Shown: piece after piece, positions 1 through 5,993 of the stretch | Layout of the letters: each line of letters opens with the position of its first letter | Numbering within the stretch: the first letter of the stretch is position 1 | DNA from: Oscillibacter sp. | GTDB lineage: Bacteria; Bacillota; Clostridia; Oscillospirales; Oscillospiraceae | Assembly (NCBI GenBank): GCA_017446225.1 | Contig: JAFSRH010000031.1 | Location: 1 to 37,271 of the forward strand | Reading direction: 5' to 3' | Length of the DNA stretch: 37,271 nucleotides | Program-made: the position numbers and the translations under genes | The notes under the pieces: generated by a model | Told to the model about the DNA's origin: nothing | The model's database searches: none | The model's input: the letters and a program-made list of their open reading frames with translations, nothing else

Positions 1-272
1 CTCATATGCTATACTCATTTTACTCGCCTGCTTTCTGTGTTCTCGACAATCACATGATACCACAGGCGACGCCGGAGGACTACCCATGCCCCCCGGCTTT
101 TAGTTTATTTATTTACTTGCCAAGAAAAACTTTACACATACGGTATCACTTTGTTATAGGGATTTTGAGACAGAGTGTCAGAAAGGCCTCAGGGCCTTAA
201 ATAGAGGAGTAACTTTGTCGGAACGGGCAAGAAGAGAGAGCGGCCTGTCGGGGTCGGGCAGGCCGAAAGAAT

Positions 273-298
273 AAAGAAGCGGTCTTCTTTTTCTTTTT
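273..298 (+). terminator. Weak terminator-like hairpin
   Basis: AAAGAAG (273-279) pairs with CTTCTTT (284-290) around a CGGT loop. A T-rich run follows to 298. Just upstream, CGGCCTG and CAGGCCG (241-265) form a second short stem. It could end a plus-strand transcript entering from the left, but the stem is AT-rich and no gene precedes it in the window. Confidence 0.3.
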
Positions 299-502
299 AG
301 GTTTGGCAAGTTTCGAAGGGTTTTGGAGAGAATCGTCATTTTCCTTTTTAAATGCTAAAAATCCCTGCAAAAATATTATGCCGACCGGCGCGTTTCTGTA
401 TTTTGCGCAATAAAAAAGGAAAAGTAAACGAAATTCGCGAAAAAACGGACAAAAGGAATCGCTGTGCGACAAGCCACGACTCTTTTTTGCCCGTCTCAAT
501 AA

Positions 503-550
503 TTGTCGGGATACCCAAAATATTTGCCTGAATTTTGGATATCTCGACAA
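503..550. repeat. 19-bp imperfect inverted repeat
   Basis: The left arm (503-521, starting TTGTCGGGATACCC) and the right arm (532-550, ending ATATCTCGACAA) are inverted copies matching at 17 of 19 positions, separated by 10 nt. No T-run follows on either strand, so it does not look like an intrinsic terminator. A third TCGACAA sits near 572. It could be an RNA hairpin, a protein-binding site or the relic of a mobile-element end. Confidence 0.6.
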
Positions 551-599
551 ATTTTTACTTCTTGCTGATAAATCGACAAAAAACGCTTGCAATTTTCGC

Positions 600-753
600 C
601 GCTATCCGTCATAATAAAAAGCACAATGAACGCTGTACGGCGTCCATTGACAGAAACATAATAAGCGGTAGGCCGTGCAGTGTTACCAGCACCGTACAGC
701 CCTATGATGAGTGAGTACGCACTCAACACAACAGACGATTATGCCTGTACCGT
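600..753 (-). ncRNA. Candidate structured RNA or leader (unassigned)
   Basis: A minus-strand promoter at 760-788 would start a transcript near 753. Within it are a 6-bp hairpin (708-713 with 720-725, TGAGTG/CACTCA) and a 9-bp perfect long-range stem (632-640 with 692-700, GCTGTACGG/CCGTACAGC) enclosing 51 nt. The only frame in this transcript starts at GTG 729 with no Shine-Dalgarno and would encode 77 residues resembling nothing I know. I did not recognise 6S, SRP, RNase P, tmRNA or any riboswitch class. The 3' end is not defined. Confidence 0.25.
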
Positions 754-759
754 GGGCAT

Positions 760-788
760 AGTATACCCGTTTTTCCGCAAGTTTACAA
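760..788 (-). promoter_or_regulatory. Sigma-A-type promoter, minus strand
   Basis: On the minus strand the -35 is TTGTAA (788-783) and the -10 is TATACT (765-760), with exactly 17 bp between them. Transcription would begin near 753 and run towards 500, where no convincing gene lies. This is why an RNA product is considered. Confidence 0.5.
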
Positions 789-953
789 GCCGGAAATCGG
801 GGTGTAATCGTTGTGTCATGGTCTGATTGTATCAGGCGGTGTTGAGTTCACGCTCAGCGCCGCTTGTTTTGTTTCTGACAGGGATGGATCGAACGTTTTT
901 GAGCATTCACTGTCGGACGTATACGAAACGAGGAAGAAAGGAGGTAAAGCGCA

Positions 954-1121
954 ATGGCAGAAAAGTATATTTTGAAATGTGCGTATTGTGGCAAATCTTC
1001 TGGTGCCGCGAGGCCCGGCAGTGCATTCGGTGGCCCGCCGGCCACTTCACCCCCGCCGCCTGTGCCGGGCTCTCGGAATAGCTCTGACAAGAAGCACTAC
1101 TATCAGTGGGTAAGGGTATAA
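954..1121 (+). CDS. Small CxxC protein, 55 aa
   Basis: This small gene has a textbook ribosome binding site, AGAAAGGAGGT, ending 8 nt before the ATG, which strongly supports translation. The 55-residue product has an N-terminal half zinc knuckle (C9-A-Y-C12), a Pro/Gly-rich middle (residues 20-42, including SPPPPVPG) and a hydrophilic end with K-H-Y-Y-Q-W near the C-terminus. The single Cys pair cannot by itself form a four-Cys zinc ribbon; a dimer or the C-terminal His could complete a site. I do not recognise a named family. It converges on rpmB and shares the hairpin terminator at 1188-1220. The function is unknown. Confidence 0.7.
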   Translation: MAEKYILKCAYCGKSSGAARPGSAFGGPPATSPPPPVPGSRNSSDKKHYYQWVRV

Positions 1122-1132
1122 TCATCGCGCAA

Positions 1133-1167
1133 CGGGGCGCGGGGCCAACGCAGGTACCCGCGCCCCG
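1133..1167 (+). terminator. GC-rich hairpin after the small CxxC gene
   Basis: CGGGGCGCGGG (1133-1143) pairs perfectly with CCCGCGCCCCG (1157-1167). It has no T-run of its own and lies just upstream of the classical terminator at 1188-1220. It may assist termination or protect the mRNA 3' end. Confidence 0.5.
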
Positions 1168-1187
1168 CATCGCGCAATAACGGCGAC

Positions 1188-1220
1188 AAAAAAGGAATCG
1201 CGCACGGCGATTCCTTTTTT
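1188..1220. terminator. Bidirectional intrinsic terminator
   Basis: GGAATCGC (1194-1201) pairs with GCGATTCC (1207-1214) over a 5-nt loop. The stem is flanked by six A (1188-1193) and six T (1215-1220). It therefore works on both strands, ending the small CxxC gene on the plus strand and rpmB on the minus strand. Confidence 0.9.
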
Positions 1221-1227
1221 GCTTCGT

Positions 1228-1416
1228 TCATACCGCCCGCGTGACCTTGCCGGACCGCAGACAGCGGGTACATACGTATACGTGCCGGGGGGACCCGTCC
1301 ACAATCGCCTTGACCCGCTTGATGTTCGGTTTCCACATCCGGTTGGAACGCCGGTGCGAGTGGGAAACCTTGATTCCGAATGTTACGCCCTTATCGCAAA
1401 ATTCGCACTTTGCCAT
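1228..1416 (-). CDS. rpmB: 50S ribosomal protein L28
   Basis: This is bacterial L28, a component of the large ribosomal subunit. The 62-residue length is normal for the family. The N-terminus MAKCEFC, the H-S-H-R-R-S-N-R stretch and the C-T-R-C-L-R-S-G-K-V end are typical. The two CxxC pairs (residues 4/7 and 49/52) make this the zinc-binding (C+) form. The start ATG at 1416 is preceded by AAAGGAGG. It is a single-gene unit with its own promoter (1472-1500) and the terminator at 1188-1220. The leader contains a 6-bp hairpin (1447-1452 with 1458-1463), whose role is unknown. Confidence 0.97.
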   Translation of the reverse strand: MAKCEFCDKGVTFGIKVSHSHRRSNRMWKPNIKRVKAIVDGSPRHVYVCTRCLRSGKVTRAV

Positions 1417-1471
1417 TTGCCGCGCCTCCTTTGCCCATGGTTTACGCGCCGTTTGTCACGGCGTGAAAGAT

Positions 1472-1500
1472 ATCATATCAGACTTCGCAACGGATTGCAA
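1472..1500 (-). promoter_or_regulatory. rpmB promoter
   Basis: On the minus strand, TTGCAA (1500-1495) and TATGAT (1477-1472) are spaced by 17 bp. This gives a leader of about 50 nt before the rpmB start. The promoter abuts the end of the upstream glycosyltransferase gene, and I see no clear terminator between them. Confidence 0.65.
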
Positions 1501-1509
1501 GCGGATTTT

Positions 1510-2469
1510 TCAAAAGTTACGGTTTTTTTCCGCGTCCTCGCTGGTTTCGGACAGGACGTAAATCGGCCGCCGCTTCACTTCCAGATACGTTTTCGCCAGA
1601 TACTCGCCTAAAATGCCCATACAGAACAGTTGTACGCCGCCCAAGAACATCACCATGCAGGCCATGGACGGCCAGCCGCCGACCGGGTCCCCGAACAGAA
1701 GCGTTTTTATGATGATGTAAAGGACCATCAGAAACGCGCCCGCGCAGAGCAGGACCCCCAAAAGCGCCACGAATACCAGCGGCACGGTAGAAAAGCCCAC
1801 AATGCCCTGTATGGCGTACACGAACAGCCCCCAGAACGACCATTTTGTCTCCCCGGCGACCCGCTCCTGATTCTCAAACGGGAGCCATTTCGTACGGAAG
1901 CCCACCCAACTGAAAATCCCCTTGGAAAAACGGTTGTACTCGCGCAGGGACAGAATCGCCTCCACCACGCGCCGGGTCATCATGCGGAAGTCACACGCGC
2001 CTTCCACAACTTCCGTGTCGGAAATGCGGTTCATGAGGCGGTAGAAACGCCGGGAAAAGAAACTCCGCAAGGGCGGCTCTCCGGTCCGGGACACCCGCCG
2101 CGCCGCCGCGCAGTCGTATTCCCCCGTGCGCAGTACCGACACCATCTCCCGCAACATGGACGGCGGGTGCTGTAAGTCGGCGTCCATAATCGCCACGTAG
2201 TCCCCGCGGGCGCGTTGCAGTCCGGCGTACATGGCCGCCTCCTTGCCGAAGTTGCGCGAAAAGGACAGGTACCGGATCGCGGTTTCGTTCCGTGCGGCGT
2301 CCCGCAGGACGGACAACGTACCGTCCCGGGAGCCATCGTCCACGAAAAGCAGTTCCGTATCACAGCCGAACTCCGCGAACAGGTCCGAAGCCGTCTGCCG
2401 GAGCGCGTCCAGAAAACGGGGCAACGCCGCCTCTTCATTGTAACAGGGGACCACGACCGATATCATCAT
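1510..2469 (-). CDS. GT2 family glycosyltransferase (GtrB/DPM1-like)
   Basis: It is predicted to transfer a sugar from a nucleotide donor to undecaprenyl phosphate at the inner face of the membrane, making a lipid-linked donor for surface glycosylation. The GT-A domain starts with ISVVVPCYNEE, has the nucleotide/metal motif D-A-D-L-Q-H-P-P and ends near residue 220. Two membrane segments follow in the C-terminal third, the arrangement of GtrB-like enzymes. The ATG at 2469 is chosen because GGAGAGGAG lies at the right distance; a GTG at 2496 that overlaps the upstream stop is an alternative. The upstream neighbour is a GtrII-like membrane transferase, and the two probably form one pathway. No GtrA flippase gene is visible next to them. 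Confidence 0.88.
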   Translation of the reverse strand: MMISVVVPCYNEEAALPRFLDALRQTASDLFAEFGCDTELLFVDDGSRDGTLSVLRDAARNETAIRYLSFSRNFGKEAAMYAGLQRARGDYVAIMDADLQHPPSMLREMVSVLRTGEYDCAAARRVSRTGEPPLRSFFSRRFYRLMNRISDTEVVEGACDFRMMTRRVVEAILSLREYNRFSKGIFSWVGFRTKWLPFENQERVAGETKWSFWGLFVYAIQGIVGFSTVPLVFVALLGVLLCAGAFLMVLYIIIKTLLFGDPVGGWPSMACMVMFLGGVQLFCMGILGEYLAKTYLEVKRRPIYVLSETSEDAEKNRNF

Positions 2470-2492
2470 AAGCGTTCTCTCCTCTCCGGCCG

Positions 2493-4049
2493 TCACCCGG
2501 ACAGTTTTACAACTACCACGCCGTCAATCATCCGTACGCTTCCCTCCGCCGGGAAGGCGGGCATGGCCTTGGCCAGTTCCGAACGCGTCACGCCGGATTC
2601 CCGGTCCCAGAGTACCGGATAGCGCAGGTAGTCGGTCAGGTAACGGCCGAAATTATACGTGGCGGCATGGGTGTGCCAAAGTCCGGTTTGCTGCTGGAAG
2701 TCCCGGAAGGGTTCAAAGGGGACGTCCAACGGCTCGTTGTCGTCAAGGCGTCCAACGAAGGCCACGCGGGTTTCGCCGGGGACGTACCCCGGTACGCTCT
2801 CCATCCGGTCAATGATACGCGCGGCAAGAAGCAGGGTGGACGTCTTTTCAAGGTCCTTTTTCATATAGGCCTGATTCGCGTAAACGACATGGTGCCAGAG
2901 CAGAAGCGAGAGCAGGACGCAGACCGTCACCCGTTCCGGCGAAACCGTCCGGCGCGGCGCGCGTGCCCCCGGCGCGTCCAAGAGGGACAGCGGCAGTAAA
3001 TAGAACAGTTCCCGGGCGTAAGCGGTCAAGTCGTGGGCCTCCCCGGGCATGATGAACGCGACCGAGTAGAGCGTGGCGGGGAGCAGAGCCGAGAAGAGCA
3101 GTACGAGCATACGGTTCTGTACGGGGATACGCCCATCGGTAAGGGCGCGGAGCAGACGCCAGAACAGAAATACCAATAAGCAGCCGTGCGCCACCGGGCG
3201 GAGGGGGCCGAGCACCACCCCGGGACGGAACAGGAAGCCGAAAAACGCGGAGTTGGCCGACATCAGCCGCGCCAGCGGTCCGAAGTCCCGGAAGGACACC
3301 ACGTCACGCGTCTGCGGAATCTGGCACAGGACGCGGAGAAAGGTCCACAAACAGCGATAGAACAGATAGGAGACCGCCAGCAGACTTAACGCCGTAACGC
3401 CCCGGAACAGGACCGTACGGAACCGGCGTCCGTCCAAGGCGTCCCGCAGGAGCGCCAGCAGGCACAGCACCGCCGTAACCGTGGCGTAGGGCTGGTAAAT
3501 GGACAGCGATGCCAACAACGGCAACGTTCCGAACAGCGCCAGCCGTCCGCCGCGCAGGAACAGGAACGCCGCCCCCGCCGCGCCCAGTAACGCGAAGGCG
3601 TATTCGTCCATGCAGTAAACGTACGTGGCGCCGGTGAGGCTGACGGAAACGTTAGTACAGAGAAGTCCGGCGGCCAGCGCGACCGCGGACGGCGTCTGAA
3701 TGTCCAGCAGGTCCGTAACCACGACCGCGGTCAGGCTCATCCAGAGCGTGAACAGAATCCCGATCAGCCACGGCGCGGCAATGGGACCCTTACAGGCTTC
3801 ATAGACCGGAATCAGGAAACGTCCGATTCCGGTATAGAACCGGAATCCCCACTCGGTATAGTTGAAATAGGACACGGAATCATGGGAAAAGAACTCGTTT
3901 GCGAAAAGGAAGCCGTGCGCGGCAACGGCACAGATCGCGGCGGACAGAAACGCGGCCGTACGGCGGCGGTTCGGGTCCTGTGGCGGACGCCGCGGCACGG
4001 AATCCGGATCCGGCGGAAGGGCCGGGTTCTGTTTTCGTCTCTCGGACAT
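2493..4049 (-). CDS. GtrII-like membrane glucosyltransferase
   Basis: This 518-residue polytopic membrane protein has a short Pro/Arg-rich cytoplasmic N-terminus (about 35 residues), roughly ten to twelve hydrophobic segments and an extracytoplasmic C-terminal part. The early motif F-F-S-H-D-S-V-S-Y after the first membrane helix, then Y-T-G-I-G-R-F, is characteristic of the glucosyltransferase GtrII family (GT-C fold, acidic residue after TM1). These enzymes take a polyprenyl-phosphate-linked sugar outside the cell and add it to a surface glycan. The ATG at 4049 follows AGGAGA at 8 nt. It overlaps the downstream GT2 region (stop at 2493) and is likely co-translated with it. The acceptor is unknown; a wall polymer or S-layer glycan is an inference. 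Confidence 0.75.
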   Translation of the reverse strand: MSERRKQNPALPPDPDSVPRRPPQDPNRRRTAAFLSAAICAVAAHGFLFANEFFSHDSVSYFNYTEWGFRFYTGIGRFLIPVYEACKGPIAAPWLIGILFTLWMSLTAVVVTDLLDIQTPSAVALAAGLLCTNVSVSLTGATYVYCMDEYAFALLGAAGAAFLFLRGGRLALFGTLPLLASLSIYQPYATVTAVLCLLALLRDALDGRRFRTVLFRGVTALSLLAVSYLFYRCLWTFLRVLCQIPQTRDVVSFRDFGPLARLMSANSAFFGFLFRPGVVLGPLRPVAHGCLLVFLFWRLLRALTDGRIPVQNRMLVLLFSALLPATLYSVAFIMPGEAHDLTAYARELFYLLPLSLLDAPGARAPRRTVSPERVTVCVLLSLLLWHHVVYANQAYMKKDLEKTSTLLLAARIIDRMESVPGYVPGETRVAFVGRLDDNEPLDVPFEPFRDFQQQTGLWHTHAATYNFGRYLTDYLRYPVLWDRESGVTRSELAKAMPAFPAEGSVRMIDGVVVVKLSG

Positions 4050-4071
4050 AGATAAGGTCTCCTGTCACGGC

Positions 4072-4101
4072 GGAAGCGCGGGAATCGGGTCCCGCGCTTC
4101 C
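4072..4101 (-). promoter_or_regulatory. Intercistronic hairpin
   Basis: GGAAGCGCGGG (4072-4082) pairs perfectly with CCCGCGCTTCC (4091-4101) over 8 nt. No T-run follows on the minus strand. It lies between the SLH-protein gene and the GtrII-like gene, so it more likely tunes mRNA stability or partial read-through than fully terminates. Confidence 0.5.
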
Positions 4102-4106
4102 GGAAG

Positions 4107-5816
4107 TCATTCGTCCACGAAAACTTGCAGGGTTACGGTCAGTTCCCGGCTTGGGACGGTCAGGTAATTGCCGTTGTAGTACATGGCGCTGGACGCGCCG
4201 CCGTCCAGATTGAACGCGTCCACGCACCCCGCGGCAAGCGAAAGTTCGCGCATTTGCTGAATGGTGGCCCCCGCCGGGACGGAAATCAGTAACAGGTTTC
4301 CGTCCGCGTTGACGCCGATTGCCGTACGGGAAGAGGACGCGGTCGTAAAGCGGGCTTCGGTGAAACCGGCCTCCAAATCGGTGACCAGTTCGCCGTCCTG
4401 CACCAGACGGGGCGCGCCGGAAACGATTTCGCGTACGCCGTCCAGCACGAACCCTTCTTCGTCCGCGACCCGGAGATAGTATTCCATGGAAATCGGGGAA
4501 CCCTTCTGCGGGATGTGGAAGTAAGGCTCGGAGGAGTAGCCGCCGCCCATGTAGACCACGTACCCCTGAGGCGGGATGTTGATGGACGCGCCCGCGCTGA
4601 TGGAATAGAATTCCGTCACAACGCCTTGATCCGCGGTCAAGGCCCAGCCGCCGTTGGTCATGACCACCTGTTCCCCGTAGGCGGGGGTATAGAGGACGGA
4701 GGCGTTGTCGTCCTGTTCGGGGGTGTTGATTTCGTACACGGACCATTCGTTGCTTCCGGAAGTCAGGCGCGTAAACACGGCCGGACGTCCGACATAAATG
4801 GCGCCGTCCTCCGTGAAGCCCATGGACGACAGGCCGGAGTTGCCGTAGAGAAAGACGCCGTCCGACATGACATGACCAATCGGAGATTGAAACTTGCTGT
4901 AGGAGTTGAAGAAATTGCCGTTGACAACCGCCGCGGCCCCGCCGGAGTTTTGCACGATTTTCGTAAAGGACGCCGTGTGTCCGAGCTGATTGTCCACAAG
5001 GGCCGTTTTCACGCGTACTTTCGGGTTACGGGTGTTTACCGTCAGAACGTGGGCGGTTACGAGGCCTTCTGAGGTGTGGACGCTCTTCTTTTCATAGTCA
5101 ATGGCGGAATCGCTCCCGGCGGGCGGGTCCCAAGGCATGACGGGCAGGGACGGCTCCCACGTACCGGGCAGAACGCCGGCGGCCCGGCCCTCTTCGGCGG
5201 TAAAGACGCCTTTTTCTGACAGGACCTGTGCCAGCGTGGTTTCGCCGCCCTTGACCGGACAGGTCAGGGCGTGGTAACTCAAGTCCACCATACCGCCGCG
5301 GGTGAGGCCGTTGGCCTCCATGGAAGCGGCTTCGGCGTCCGTCAGAATCCCCAGCGAGACGGCAAAGGGTACGATGTTGTCCCATGTATAATCGCCCGCC
5401 GCCTCACTGTAGCCCATGGCGCGGAGCAGAAAGGCGAGGTAGGCGTTGGCGGACAACGGGCTTCCGGGCGTAAACGTGGAATCGGTCGTTCCATTGGTTA
5501 CGCCCCGGCGGTAGGCGTAAGAAACGTAGGCTTCCCCCTGTCCTGAGACGTCGGTAAAGGGGGAGTCGACCGGGGCGGAAAGGGCCGCTTCCTCTTCCCC
5601 CAAGAAACGGATCATCATAATGAGGCCTTGCAAACGGGTGGGGGTGCGTTCAAGGCTGTAAATCGGGGAACCGTCCTCTTTTACCCCGGTGCCGCGGAAG
5701 AGGCGCAGGGCATAGAGTTTGTCGGCGTACGTAGTGGAATTCGCGGCCAGCGCGCAGGTCAGGCCGCAGAGGAGACATAACGACAACGCCGTGAAAATTC
5801 GGAACAGCTTTTTCAA
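4107..5816 (-). CDS. Secreted SLH-domain phosphodiester glycosidase-like protein
   Basis: The start is TTG 5816, not the ATG at 5843: GAAAGGTGG sits 8 nt upstream of the TTG, and translation from there gives a clean signal peptide (MKKLFRIF, hydrophobic core, A-L-A-A-N cleavage region). About 569 residues. Residues about 25-215 hold roughly three S-layer homology motifs (for example F-T-D-V followed by G-V-T-N-G-T). These would bind pyruvylated secondary wall polymer. Residues about 245-565 form a NAGPA-type (phosphodiester glycosidase) domain with V-N-G-N-F-F-N, S-R-T-A-I-G-V and F-N-L-D-G-G-A-S-S motifs. It is likely displayed on the wall and cleaves a phosphodiester-linked sugar. It has its own promoter (5895-5923). 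The neighbouring surface glycosyltransferases suggest action on wall polymers (inference). Confidence 0.85.
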   Translation of the reverse strand: MKKLFRIFTALSLCLLCGLTCALAANSTTYADKLYALRLFRGTGVKEDGSPIYSLERTPTRLQGLIMMIRFLGEEEAALSAPVDSPFTDVSGQGEAYVSYAYRRGVTNGTTDSTFTPGSPLSANAYLAFLLRAMGYSEAAGDYTWDNIVPFAVSLGILTDAEAASMEANGLTRGGMVDLSYHALTCPVKGGETTLAQVLSEKGVFTAEEGRAAGVLPGTWEPSLPVMPWDPPAGSDSAIDYEKKSVHTSEGLVTAHVLTVNTRNPKVRVKTALVDNQLGHTASFTKIVQNSGGAAAVVNGNFFNSYSKFQSPIGHVMSDGVFLYGNSGLSSMGFTEDGAIYVGRPAVFTRLTSGSNEWSVYEINTPEQDDNASVLYTPAYGEQVVMTNGGWALTADQGVVTEFYSISAGASINIPPQGYVVYMGGGYSSEPYFHIPQKGSPISMEYYLRVADEEGFVLDGVREIVSGAPRLVQDGELVTDLEAGFTEARFTTASSSRTAIGVNADGNLLLISVPAGATIQQMRELSLAAGCVDAFNLDGGASSAMYYNGNYLTVPSRELTVTLQVFVDE

Positions 5817-5894
5817 TGGGCATACCACCTTTCGGAAAGTCATGTCAGCGTCCGCGGAAGCGGAGCGGGAGTAGCCTGTACGTTCGGCGTGGCT

Positions 5895-5923
5895 ATTATA
5901 GCAAAGACCACGGACGATTGCAA
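5895..5923 (-). promoter_or_regulatory. Promoter of the SLH-glycosidase gene
   Basis: On the minus strand, TTGCAA (5923-5918) and TATAAT (5900-5895) are separated by 17 bp. The leader is about 70 nt and ends at the ribosome binding site for the TTG start at 5816. Confidence 0.7.
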
Positions 5924-5943
5924 GGGGTTTCCGTCATTTGGAC

Positions 5944-5970
5944 GAAAAAAGACAGGAAGGGAATTTCCTT
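5944..5970 (-). terminator. Weak terminator after the GTPase-nuclease gene
   Basis: On the minus strand, AGGAA (5969-5965) and TTCCT (5958-5954) can pair, with a TGTCTTTTTT tail ending near 5944. The stem is only 5 bp, so termination may be inefficient. Confidence 0.35.
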
Positions 5971-5993
5971 TTTGTGGTTTTTTGCGTGAAAGG

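Larger units (their letters stand above)
1..950. other. AT-richer intergenic region without a convincing gene
   Basis: This stretch is visibly richer in A and T than the rest of the window and holds no open frame with a good ribosome binding site. The longest minus-strand frames (197-592 and 496-729) lack a Shine-Dalgarno sequence and resemble no family I recognise. What it does hold is a minus-strand promoter (760-788), hairpins between 632 and 725, a 19-bp inverted repeat (503-550) and a weak plus-strand terminator-like hairpin (273-298). The left boundary may be the downstream flank of a gene lying outside the window. Confidence 0.6.

Noticed and set aside
197-592. 131-residue minus-strand frame
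   Set aside because: No ribosome binding site, low complexity (Lys and Phe runs) and it crosses the inverted repeat. It reads as noncoding AT-rich DNA.
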